NCBI GenBank assembly: GCA_017591395.1 | Contig: WEDG01004558.1 | Span: 1 to 64,000 of the forward strand | DNA: 64,000 nucleotides | Direction of reading: 5' to 3' | Source of the DNA: Schistocephalus solidus | Taxonomy: Eukaryota > Platyhelminthes > Cestoda > Diphyllobothriidea > Diphyllobothriidae | Shown here: piece after piece, positions 54,736 through 64,000 of the stretch | How the letters are laid out: each line of letters begins with the position of its first letter | Position numbering within the stretch: position 1 is the stretch's first letter | Translations under genes and position numbers: made by a program | The notes under the pieces: model-generated | The model's input: the letters and a program-made list of their open reading frames with translations, nothing else | The model's database searches: none | Told to the model about the DNA's origin: nothing

Positions 54736-56700
54736 AACCAAATAACCGAGAAACTGGAGGACCTGCATGCTCCAGATGATAACGCTACCGTGGAGACACG
54801 ATGGTGTCAACTGCGAAATGTCATCCAGTCCACCGCCCTCGATGTACTCGGACGCGCACGCCGTCGACACCAGGACTGGTTTGACGACAATGACGCCGAC
54901 ATCAGCAACTTACTCGCGGAGAAGAATGGACTACACAAAGCCTACATGGACCTTCGGACTGACGCCACCAAAGCAGCCTTTTTCAGATGCCGGCGCCTTG
55001 TACAACAACGGCTGCGGGAGATGCAGGATGCCTGGATGATCCGAAAGGCTGAGGAAATCCAGGGGTATGCGGACCGCAAATGAAATGAAAAACTTTTTCA
55101 AAGCCATCAAGGCCATCTACGGCCCCGTGTATCAAGGGGTCCGCACCGATGCTCAGCTCTGACGGCACAACACTGCTGACAGAGAAATTGCAAATTCTGA
55201 AGCGCTGGGCCGAGCACTTCAGAAATGTCCTTAATTGCTCATCAGCCATCTCCGATGCTGCCATTGACCGGCTCCCCTCAAGTGGACACGAACAATGACC
55301 TGGATCTGCCGCCTTCCCTACCAGAAACCATCCGGGCCGTGCAGCAGATTTCCAGCGGTAAAAGCACCGGGATCCGACGCAATCCCACCGGAAGTCTACA
55401 AGCACGGTGGGCCCCGGCTGATGGCAGAACTCACAACACTCTTCCAGGAGATGTGGCGCCAAGGACAAGTTCCTCAGGATTTCAAAGACGCGACCATCGT
55501 CCATCTCTACAAACGGAAGGGGAACCGGCAACTCTGTGATAATCACAGAGGCATCTCGTTGCTCAACATCGCCGGGAAGATCTTCGCCCGTATCCTTCTC
55601 AATCGTCTTAACGGTCATCTAGAGCAGGGCCTGCTCCCAGAAAGCCAATGTGGCTTCCGCCGACACCGCGGAACAACCGATATGATCTTTGCCGCCCACC
55701 AGCTACAAGAGAAGTGTCAGGAGATGCGAAATCACCTATACACTACCTTCGTGGATCTAACGAAAGCCTTTGACACGGTGAATCGTGACGGACTGTGGAA
55801 AGTCATGCAGAAATTTGGTTGTCCTGAGCGGTTCATGCACATGGTGCGTCAGCTTCATGACGGGATGACGGCGCGCGTCACTGACAACGGGATGGTATCC
55901 GAAGCATTCGCAGTGACCAACGGAGTGAAGCAGGGCTGCGTACTGGCCCCCACCCTCTTCAGTCTCATGTTCTCGGCTATGCTGATGGACGCCTACCGTG
56001 ATGAGCAGCCTGGTATCCGCATCGCCTACAGAACTGACGGGCACCTTCTCAACAGTCGGCGTATGCAGGCTCCAACGCGCGTGTCTACGCGCGTGCCCAA
56101 CGGATCTCCAAAGCTAGTCAGGCCTTCGGCCGGCTGCAGGCCTCCGTGTGGAATCGCCACGGTATTCACCTGAACACCAAACTGAAGATGTACAAGGCCG
56201 TCGTTTTGTCGACACTCCTTTACGGAGCGGAAACCTGGACCGTCTACTCAAACCAAGCCAGGAAGCTGAATCACTTTCATCTCAGCTGCCTCCGCAGAAT
56301 ACTGAAGCTGAGATGGCAAGACAGGATCCCGGACACGGAAGTCCTGGAGCGGACCGGAATCCTCAGCATCCATGCCATGCTGAGGCAAGTGCAACTGCGA
56401 TGGAGCGGCCACCTGGTAAGAATGGACGACGAGCGACTACCAAACGAATTTTCTATAGTGATGTCGCTACGGGTTCTCGCCTGCAGGTAGGTCAAAAACG
56501 ACGCTACAAGGACACTTTGAAGAAATCGCTGAAGCAACTGCAAATCAACTTGGCGACCTGGGAGGACCTCGCCCAGGATAGACCGGCATGGAGAAGATCA
56601 GTGAAGACTGGTTCAGCAATCTATGAGGCCAACCGGATCGCCGCCGCCAAGGCCAAAAGAGCGGCACGAAAGTCACCAGCGCCCCGGACCAACACTGCCA
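54736..56700 (+). pseudogene. LINE B reverse transcriptase, active site deleted
   Basis: A linker (TEKLEDLHAPDDN, RRRHQDWFDD) leads to a broken frame at about 55,083 and 55,165, then the RT in frame 2 from about 55,370: GSDAIPPEVYKHGG, RGISLLNIAGKI, FRRHRGTTDM, FVDLTKAFDTV (motif A) and GVKQGCVLAPTLF. At about 56,090 the text jumps from CGTGTCTACG to CCCAACGGATCTCC. Compared with copy A (6,201 to about 6,474), some 270 bp are lost, including FADD. The thumb follows in frame 1 ([11 protein letters not shown]) to about 56,450, and the KKSLKQLQI linker in another frame. Confidence 0.9.
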
Positions 56701-57527
56701 ATGCCCAGGCCCCTGCCAACATGCCCGCGCTGTCAACGAATCTTCCACGCGCGAATCGGCCTGGTTGGACATCTTCGGACGCAATGCACCAACAATCCGA
56801 CAATTCCAATTTCTACGTCAAATTCTGCCAACCCTCCTTCTGACTCCCCACCCTCACTCCTGGCATCAATTCCATTACTCCCACAATCATAGAGACCACA
56901 TCCATCTACTCATCGCCTGTTACCCCCACCACCGCAACCACCACCGCCTTCGCCTTCACTACCACCACCACCACCTCCATCAGCGATGGGGAATCTCTCC
57001 TAAGCTGTACTCAATGCGACCGCACATTCACCTCACGCATCGGCCTGGTCGGTCACTTGCGAATACATCGTACAGAGACCGGTGAGCCAGTGCCTGGAGC
57101 ACCATCACACAGCAGAGATCGTCGCCTCCACTGCCCTCACTGTCCTCGCGCATTCACTCATCGCATGGGCCTATTCGGTCACATGCGCATCCATGACAGC
57201 GGAATACACCACAATGCCGACAACACCGATACACCATGCACACCCTCCGCTCCTGCCATTCTTAGCGCCCCTGTCACCCCCATTACCATGAATGACATCC
57301 TCCCAGCCTCTACCGATTTCTCCTGCCCACACTGCGCCCGCAACTTCAACTCACGCATCGGCCTGGCCGGTCACCTGCGAATCCATCGCACGGAGGCTGG
57401 TGAACCAGTGCCTGGGGCTCCGACATACAGTCGACGCGCCCGCCTTCACTGCCCTCACTGCTCCCGCACATTTACACACCGCATGGGCCTATTAGGACAC
57501 ATGCGCCTCCACGACAACCTCCGGTAA
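56701..57527 (+). pseudogene. LINE B C-terminal zinc fingers (five)
   Basis: Finger 1: CPRCQRIFHARIGLVGH then C (about 56,723). A Thr/Ser/Pro spacer with frame slips near 56,840-56,990 follows. Finger 2: CTQC...HLRIH (about 57,005). Finger 3: CPHC...HMRIH (about 57,130). Finger 4: CPHCARNF...HLRIH (about 57,325). Finger 5: CPHCSRTF...HMRLH (about 57,450). Fingers 2 to 5 are in one open frame ending at 57,527. Fingers 2+3 and 4+5 are two paired units (RIGL...GEPVPGAP...HRMGL), indicating duplication of a two-finger block. Confidence 0.9.
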
Positions 57528-59095
57528 ACCACCGGAGGCTTAAGCTACATCAGCGCACACTACCTACACCAATACATCGACAACACCCTCACAATCACCA
57601 TTTACCAGAGTATATCACGGTTTCCTAGAAACCGTGGCTGGGAAGTCTGCCAATCTGACGCTTCCACCAGACCACGCCGTCGGCTCAGTGTATGTGCTGT
57701 GTGTGTCGAGTGGCTGACCAGTGGACTGGGAGTCAGACGGCGATGGCTGCTCCATATCCCCTGAGTTTGTGAATCCTGGTGTGTGCGTTATGGGGGCCAG
57801 GTCGTGCTGTGGCGCGCGAAGACGGGTACGCCGATCCGTCAGCCAATGCGCCCACTCCCACATCAGGCAACTGACCGGCTCGGACAGTGTCTGATGGTGG
57901 GGGTTGGGGAGAGAGTGAGGTCGACAGCTCAGCGCATGTTCCTCACTATAAAACAATCTGACGCGCTTGAAATTATCACGGTGCGCTAAAAGCCGTGGCT
58001 TGGAAGGTTGCCAACTGACGGGATAACTCGGACCGCGTGGTCAGCCCAATGTGTGTTTTGTGTGGAGTGGCTGACTGGCGGACTGAGAGTCAGGCTGCAA
58101 TGGCTCCTTCTTAATGTGGTCTTTATGGCACTCCCACTCTGTGGGATCCGAGCCAGGTGTGGTGGTACGCCCAGGGGCGGCTCCGGCCGCGCCAGCCACC
58201 TGCGACCTCTCTCATCTCCGGTCTTCTTTGCCTGTGTCGTGAGACCGGGCTCAGGTGGGGAGGAGAAGAGTGTGCGGTAACGTTAACCGCCGCGGTTGGA
58301 AGGTTGCCAACTGACAATTACACTCAGACCTCGCAGTTAGTCCAAATGTGTGTTTTGTGTGGAGTGGCTGACTGGTGGTCTGAGAGTCAGGCTGCGATGG
58401 CTCCTTCTTAACGTGACCTCTGGCTATCTCACACATGTGAGATGTAAGCCGTTCAACCCCCTGTTGTGTGAAATCCTGGTGCTTGTGTTTGGGGGAGCCA
58501 GGTCGTGTACGTAGTACACGTAGACGAGGTCACCAGCAGCTGCGCCCGCTTCCGCATCAGACAACTGACCGGCTCGGACAGTGGTCTGATTGTGGGGGTG
58601 GGGGAGAGAGTGAGGTCGAGAGCTCAGCGTATTTTCCTCACTATAAACAATCTGACGCGCTTGAAACTATCACGGTGCGCTAAAAGCCGTGGCTTGGAAG
58701 GTTGCCAACTGACGGGATAACTCGGATCGCGTGGTCAGCCCAATGTGTGTTTTGTGTGGAGTGGCTGACTGGCGGACTGAGAGTCAGGTTGCAATGGCTC
58801 CTTCTTAATGTGGCCTTTATGGCACTCCCACTACGTGGGATCTGAGCCAGGTGTGGTGGCACGCCCAGGGGCGGCTCCGGCCGCGCCAGCCACCTGCGCC
58901 CTCTCCCATCTCCGGTCTTCTTGACTCTGTCTTGACACCGGGCTCAGGTGGGGAGGAGGAGAGAGTGCGGTAGCTGCAGCGCAAGGCTACTATCACTTAA
59001 AACTAATTCACGCGCAAGTCACCGTCCCTGCTCCACCCTTCCATGGAGCATACGGTGGACATCGTCGGACTACGACGGTCGAACTGTCGTGTACG
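57528..59095 (+). repeat. LINE B modular 3' tail
   Basis: Four modules starting near 57,610, 57,970, 58,270 and 58,660. The first opens with a perfect hairpin at 57,616-57,636 (9-bp stem CACGGTTTC / GAAACCGTG, loop CTA); the second and fourth open with CACGGTGCGC...AGCCGTGG. After each comes a GAGTGGCTGACTGG.GG.CTG word. Modules two and four are near-duplicates (GGACTGAGAGTCAGG, CCAGGTGTGGTGG). The terminal segment ends with CACGCGCAAGTCACCGTCCC and GTCGAACTGTCGTG near 59,090. Copy A has two of these modules, so module number varies. Confidence 0.85.
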
Positions 59096-59674
59096 CAGGT
59101 GGACATAGGTAGGAGTGCATTTGCAGTCTTAATTGACTGCAAAATAAACAGCTCACTTGGCGAATGACTGTGCGTATAAAAAATTTGTATTCCCACCGCG
59201 TTATAGCCCTTTACCGTCCTTTAACCTGCCCTTATCACATTGCCACCATTCCAGTATTACATACCTACCCATCGATTGTATTTGATAGTAGAGTCGTGCA
59301 ATAGTCCGTTATGGGTTAATGGGGTCGCAAAGCCATTCGTTGCCAGATTTTGTTGATAGGTGTAACCGCTGCCGAGGTTTGTAACTTGTTTCGTCTTGAG
59401 TATTTTTAAATACTACTGTTAAAAACCCAATTTTGGTTTTTATTTCGATTTTTCGGTTAAACGAAGTAAGTTAGAAATTATCCTTAAATGGTGTCCTTCC
59501 ATCACGAGCAATTCCTCGTTTCAATCATCTCCATTAGGTAGTCGGAGAAGTAAGTATACTGGATGTGACCGAGGTGTGGAAGTATTCCATGAAAGAACCT
59601 TGTGCTCAAAGGGGACAAGGGTAATGTCACGAGTAAATCTGCCCCTGCGTGTAAACATTACGTCGGAAGATGAA
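59096..59674. other. No recognised gene
   Basis: Nothing supported. Confidence 0.4.
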
Positions 59675-59923
59675 AATAGTGAAAGTAGTTTGCTTCTTAC
59701 TTTGTGGTATATGTTTCATTGGTATGACCCATAAAATGGGCTGCGTTATAGATGCACTGGGTCGAAAGAGGGTTAGTCTGCCTCGCGACAAGCATTTATT
59801 GGACAGCGAAGAGTTTGCACCAGCCCATAGCAGTCTTTGATGAACTGCTCAGTTGGATCAGCTACTGTGTCCCGAGCTCCCCTTTGATCGTCTTGACAGT
59901 GTCTTGCTATCGGTGCAAGGTGG

Positions 59924-59975
<52 letters not shown>
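59675..59975 (+). repeat. Tail-related repeat with (GA)n, copy 1
   Basis: Shares order and words with 61,705-61,960 (AAGTTTGCTTC-like, TTGGCTGCG-TATA, CTCGTGACAAGCA, CAGC.ACTGTG, TCGTCTTGAC, GTCTTGCTA.CGGTG.AAGGTGGGTG). It ends in a pure GA run at 59,928-59,975 where the LINE tail has GAGAGAGTGCGG. It is probably a distant relative of the tail's terminal segment with an expanded GA tract. Confidence 0.7.
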
Positions 59976-59979
<4 letters not shown>

Positions 59980-61489
59980 GCGTCGGATGTTTTGACGGGA
60001 GACACCAAGTGAATGCTGATTTAGCATTCTGGCTCTTACAACAAGGCAGAGCCACAAGGGCAACTCACACGGTCAACGATTAAGGAAACCATCGGGAAGG
60101 ACTCAGAAACCCTGTGTCATCTGCGTGCAGAAGTAGTCAGCCGTGGTCTTTCCTCGGTTGTTCTGCCTCAAAACCCACCTGCTCAAAACTAGCGTACAAC
60201 ATTGAGTAAGAGGCCCGTTCGAAACATATTCCCTGATCAGCGCTTCGGGTACTATCACGCCAAATTTCTCAATGAGCACCTACCTGCAGTCCATATCGGA
60301 ACAGAAACCCCATACAAATAAATCCTGCTGCCAGTACGTGAGCCTACTTGTCTGACGTTATGAGAGGGAGGATTTGGCATTCCAAACAATCTTTTGTCAT
60401 CGTTTTAAGGAAACTATAATAGTGAAGTGCAGAGCTTTGGTCGTTACTGAATAACAGAAAGGACACCGCGGTCACGTTGAATTTCGATAGTTTTAAAAAA
60501 CTTTCAAGCTCAGGTCAACAGTCACGTTATCAAACTTCCTCATAAGTAAACCGTACTATCTGGAGGTCTGATCATATCGATTCCAGGCAGCATTGCCAGC
60601 TTGACATCTGATCGATCGACCCGTGAGGGTGTAGTCTATTTTACAGCCCTTAACTAGCTCAGTTGCTCGGGGATAAGCGAACATCCTTCGAGAAAAAAAA
60701 AATAACTGAAGTTGCGCGTTGATAGAAATTAAAACGCTACCTATTTTAACTTTCTCGGAGTTAGTGCGCGAATGTGGAGTAAATCCTTCGGAACAAAGCT
60801 TTTGGTAACACTAAAAAAACTCCTATGAATATTTTGTTTAAAGGCTTTAGATACTGTGCAATAACTGAGCAATATTCGCAAGCTGCCAGCAGGCAGTCAT
60901 TATTGCATAAAGATCGAGAAGTTACCGTACTACCGACCCAGGTAGTTGGTAAAGACCCAGTAATTCGCACGAGAAGTAAAGATGGCAGCACTAACGTGAA
61001 TAAGGTTTGTATTGTTCTTTTTAACTCATTTCACCAACCAATCAAAGATTCAATACGTTCATTTTTAGTTGTGTGAGAATTCACACGGAAATTCCGGTCA
61101 CTCAGAAGGGTTACTGCTTCCCCAACTCCAAAAGTCCCGTTTTTTCTATGGGAAGTTCACTATCCTATCGGTAGCTTTATATTTGAAGCTAGAATAAGTT
61201 CTTGGCGCTGATTTCCTGTCCAGACGGGGATTAACTTTCTGAATTATTTTTTTCTGTTTATTTCTTAAAGCTTTCGTATAGTGGGCACGTGGGGAGAGAA
61301 GGGCATTCTTAAATCAATGCAGTATACTTATTTATCCGACTCTCCATTCAGATTTCGGAGTCTGCTACCAGCATGAAACCATCTGCCTTAGCTGCTTTAT
61401 CCGTCCGGATACCTGACACACGGAGCAGATAGTTTTGCGAGTTGTCCCCCCATCACCAAAATAGCAGCCCTATTAGCAAATACCTTCTC
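59976..61489. other. No recognised gene
   Basis: Short unassigned frames only. Confidence 0.4.
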
Positions 61490-61640
61490 CATCTCGAAAA
61501 AAAGCCTTTCGATTAAAATAATGACAAGGACTGGCTGTGCAACTCCACTAACCAACAATGAAGCACGACCCTAATAACCCGGCAAGCAACACAGTGGACA
61601 GGGCCAGGGTTGGTTTGGCGTGTAGGTAGGTGAGTATAAG
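61490..61640 (+). repeat. Repeat shared with the sequence upstream of LINE B
   Basis: GACAAGGACTG.CT.TGCAAC and a TTGG.GTGTAGG.AGGTG word occur here and at 53,270-53,420 in the same order, but the telomere-like core present there is reduced here to CCCTAATAACC. Confidence 0.5.
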
Positions 61641-61704
61641 TAGATGCGTAATGCAGTCTACTTCAGTGCTAAAAAAACCACCTCATGTGAACTCGTTGGA
61701 AGAG

Positions 61705-62045
61705 GAAAGTGGTGAAAAGTTTGCTTCGTACTTTGTTCCTTTGAGATTGCCCCGAAAATTGGCTGCGCTATAATTGGGAGTGTGGCCGGCCTCGTGACAA
61801 GCAATTCTCGAGCAGCAAAGCGTTTGCCCATGGCAACAGTCTAAATGCATTTGGCAGCACTCGCGGATCAGCCACTGTGGCTAAGCTCCTCTTCGATCGT
61901 CTTGACGTTATCTTGCTACCGGTGGAAGGTGGGTGAGGAAAGAGAGAGAGAGATAGTGCAGCCGATGCTTCCACAGTCACAGGTGCTCCTCCCATTATGT
62001 GGGTCCCTCGGTGGGCATCGTGGATTGCGACGGCCATACAGTTGT
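61705..62045 (+). repeat. Tail-related repeat, copy 2
   Basis: Second copy of the 59,675 repeat, about 2 kb downstream in the same orientation, with a short GA tract (61,940-61,953). It retains the closing segment lost from copy 1: CATTATGTGGGTCCCTCGGT and GGGCATCGTGGATTGCGACG, which echo the LINE tail's TGGAGCATACGGTGGACATCG and ACGACGGTCGAACTG. Confidence 0.65.
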
Positions 62046-63174
62046 GTCATATGTTCCATTTACAAACTTTTTTTTAAATTTTCTTTGAGATAAATGCAGG
62101 AATTAGTGGCTAATTATTCGGCACAGGCCATCGCATGTTCGATTGAAAAGCATAAACTTCCAAATAACAATAACGTACTAGGGATATTCCGTCCAAGAGA
62201 CTACCAGTAGCATAGAACTACTGAGTTATTTAGCATACTGAACTTTTAATTCTGAACTATGGACAGTTCGGAAGTCGCGAACGAAGATGACCACGCTTAT
62301 GCCCCAGGAAGTAAGTGTAGCACCGGTAACTTGCATGTGAAGTAGGTTATAGTGATAGTAGATTGCCCCCTAGACGGGCCACGTGCCGATCCAGGACGGG
62401 AGCTAGATGAGGGTATAGCGCCCACGCCGCGCACGAGGTCACGTAAGAACACTCCTCGAGCTAGTGGACACCGGCTGACTCGCATATGACATTTCACTCA
62501 CGCCCACAGTAGGCTGGGGGGGGGGGGGGGGGTAGCAGACGCGCTCGCAGGCCGAGTGTTTACCGCGACAGATTTCACTTGACGTCTCGGCGCTGGCGGA
62601 GGTTATCACATGCATGAACGCAGTGCTTGGCAGGCGAAGTCGACCTGGGGCAGTGGCGGCGCTGAGGACCTTTAGAGTAGGCAGTTAAAAACTCCCCAGT
62701 GCCTACTGCTGTTCGACCAACGCATATGGGGAACATTTTTCACCCCTTTTCAACTACGCGCAACGAGCAGCATTCTGTAGGCCAGCTATATGCCAGTCCA
62801 TTCCTTCTAATACCAGATGCGCCGACATACGACGCCACCGACTTAAACCAGGGAAATTAGGGTTGTCAATAGAACATGGGAGGATGTAAGCTTCCCGACA
62901 TTTACGGGTGTTCGTAAGCCCATGTTCTCTTGATAGGTGACTATATAACCGATCACGACGAAAGTCTATCCAGTCCACAGATAATTAGCGTACAGTCTCT
63001 AAACTTCCAGTTCTGAGCCCAGCTTTCTTCGTCAATTTGGAATACGCACTTTTTGAATGAACCCTTTTCATAAGAAAACAACAAGCTATCTGGTCCATCA
63101 GACTAAGTGAGTTCGACTCCCGGGGGTGGGTGTGGGGAGGTAATTTTTTGCTTACTCCAATGTATAAGTAGGCA
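62046..63174. other. No recognised gene; minor fragments
   Basis: A weak tail fragment is at about 62,320-62,400 (GTGATAGTAGATTGCC, CCCCTAGACGGGCCACGTG). A G17 homopolymer lies at 62,516-62,532. The rest is unassigned. Confidence 0.4.
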
Positions 63175-64000
63175 GATGGGGTGTAGGGGGTACTAGTTAG
63201 GGGTAGCACCACACATTTGGTCGCTCCATTTACTCGTTCAGGTAGTGAATGCTCCTGTGGTCGCCTCTAACTGATGCCCAACTCTCACCTGTGGCTCCTC
63301 GAAGTTGGGTTCTTCCCAGCGGCCACACCCCGGGCAACCGTCATGACCGGTGGGCTAAACCAGGTGAGGGTCTCCGGTGTTGTGTGTGCCTCCACACCCG
63401 GTATGTCTGACTCCCGAACTTCCCACCTCCCCCCTCTCAAAAATGCCTACGGTGGGGGCGACAGCAAACCCGTAGGCCGCCAAGGCTTACTCGGGTCATT
63501 CTCTCACTAAAACAAAACCGTGACCCATACTGGAGTTCGGCAGCCGTCTGGGATGTCTGAGCAGCCCTATTTAGGGACAGCATTGCTTACCTCCTCACGG
63601 AGGAAGGGGCTAGAAAAGGTGCCCTAAACAACTGCTGGTTATCACGTCTTCTGCAGCCGGCAGAGGCTCGCAAATCGCAAAATACGCGGTCGTAAAACTC
63701 AAACAAATAACAATACCCCCCGTCCCCATCCCCCTCGCCATACTCTCCAGGCTGCTCGGATAAGTCCACTCACACTAGCAGTCTGGACTGTTCCTTCCCT
63801 TTTAGACAATCCTAGGAGAAACAGGCCAAAACAGAGGATGTCACTAGACGCTTGGGAACTGGCGCGCTAAAAGGTGGACATTGCTGCTCTCAGCGAGACC
63901 TGATTCTCTGAGCAGGGTCAGCTGGAGGAGGTGGTTGCCGGCTACACCTTCTTCTGGAGCGGCCAGCCAAAGGCAGAGCGACGCGACGCTGATGTTGCCT
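63175..64000 (+). mobile_element. LINE copy D, 5' end, cut by the window end
   Basis: Starts with GTGTAGGGGGTACTAG (also at the outer ends of C1 and C2), giving the likely true 5' terminus. The 5' UTR runs to about 63,640. The endonuclease region follows (AASSAAGR-like start near 63,640; [25 protein letters not shown]) but carries in-frame stops in the ELAR*KVD and LSET*FSE contexts (about 63,868 and 63,899). It is already dead in the part visible. Confidence 0.88.

Larger units (their letters stand above)
53418..59095 (+). mobile_element. LINE copy B, most complete member
   Basis: An APE-type non-LTR retrotransposon with, in order: 5' UTR (lacking the first ~120 bp found in C1, C2 and D), endonuclease, linker, RT, thumb, five C2H2-type zinc fingers and a four-module tail. 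One polyprotein-like ORF is inferred. It is broken by several frameshifts and by loss of the RT active site, so it is dead. No poly(A) or target-site duplication was identified. Confidence 0.9.

Overview
The window looks like repeat-dense flatworm (platyhelminth) nuclear DNA. I infer a tapeworm, probably a diphyllobothriidean, from the style of the retroelements; no species-level marker is present. There is no bacterial gene organisation, no CRISPR, and no intact host protein-coding gene that I can recognise. Almost everything interpretable is retroelement DNA, mostly decayed, and most short open frames are shadows of these repeats or chance.

Layout. 1-5 kb: unrecognised sequence with a fold-back repeat (1.6-2.1 kb), degenerate telomere-like DNA (2.75-2.98 kb) and a three-unit tandem repeat (3.4-3.6 kb). 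5.0-9.2 kb: LINE copy A (APE-type non-LTR retrotransposon, 5'-truncated), with RT, C-terminal C2H2 zinc fingers and a long modular 3' tail. 10.2-11.7 kb: a free-standing cluster of tail modules. 16.27-22.65 kb: the most striking locus, a Penelope-like element (PLE) whose 3'-terminal ~250-bp repeat occurs at both ends, with a tandem array of ~303-bp units between them. Each unit carries a tRNA-like pol III promoter and a 45-nt hammerhead-ribozyme-like motif. 25.7-29.6 kb: a PLE relic, two dispersed SINEs of the same hammerhead family, and a tail copy. 33-38.3 kb: at least four PLE relics in both orientations, with RT and GIY-YIG domains. 42.2-42.9 kb: a tail copy. 46.8-52.5 kb: two internally deleted, non-autonomous LINE derivatives (C1, C2) on the minus strand, each abutting plus-strand tail copies. 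53.3-59.1 kb: LINE copy B, the most complete (5' UTR, endonuclease, RT, five zinc fingers, tail), but with frameshifts and a deletion that removes the RT catalytic FADD motif. 59.7-62.0 kb: a diverged tail-like repeat occurring twice. 63.2 kb to the end: the 5' end of a further LINE copy (D).

How the parts relate. The LINE family supplies the 5' UTR and tail modules found alone or fused in deleted derivatives. The PLE family (RT plus GIY-YIG endonuclease) is the plausible autonomous partner of the tRNA/hammerhead repeats, which resemble the retrozyme and Sm-alpha type of self-cleaving, circular-RNA-forming repeats known from animals. The hammerhead reading rests on a conserved core (CUGANGA ... 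GAAA), a 4-bp stem II, a self-complementary stem III and a 6-bp stem I whose base pairs co-vary between dispersed copies. It is a sequence-level prediction.
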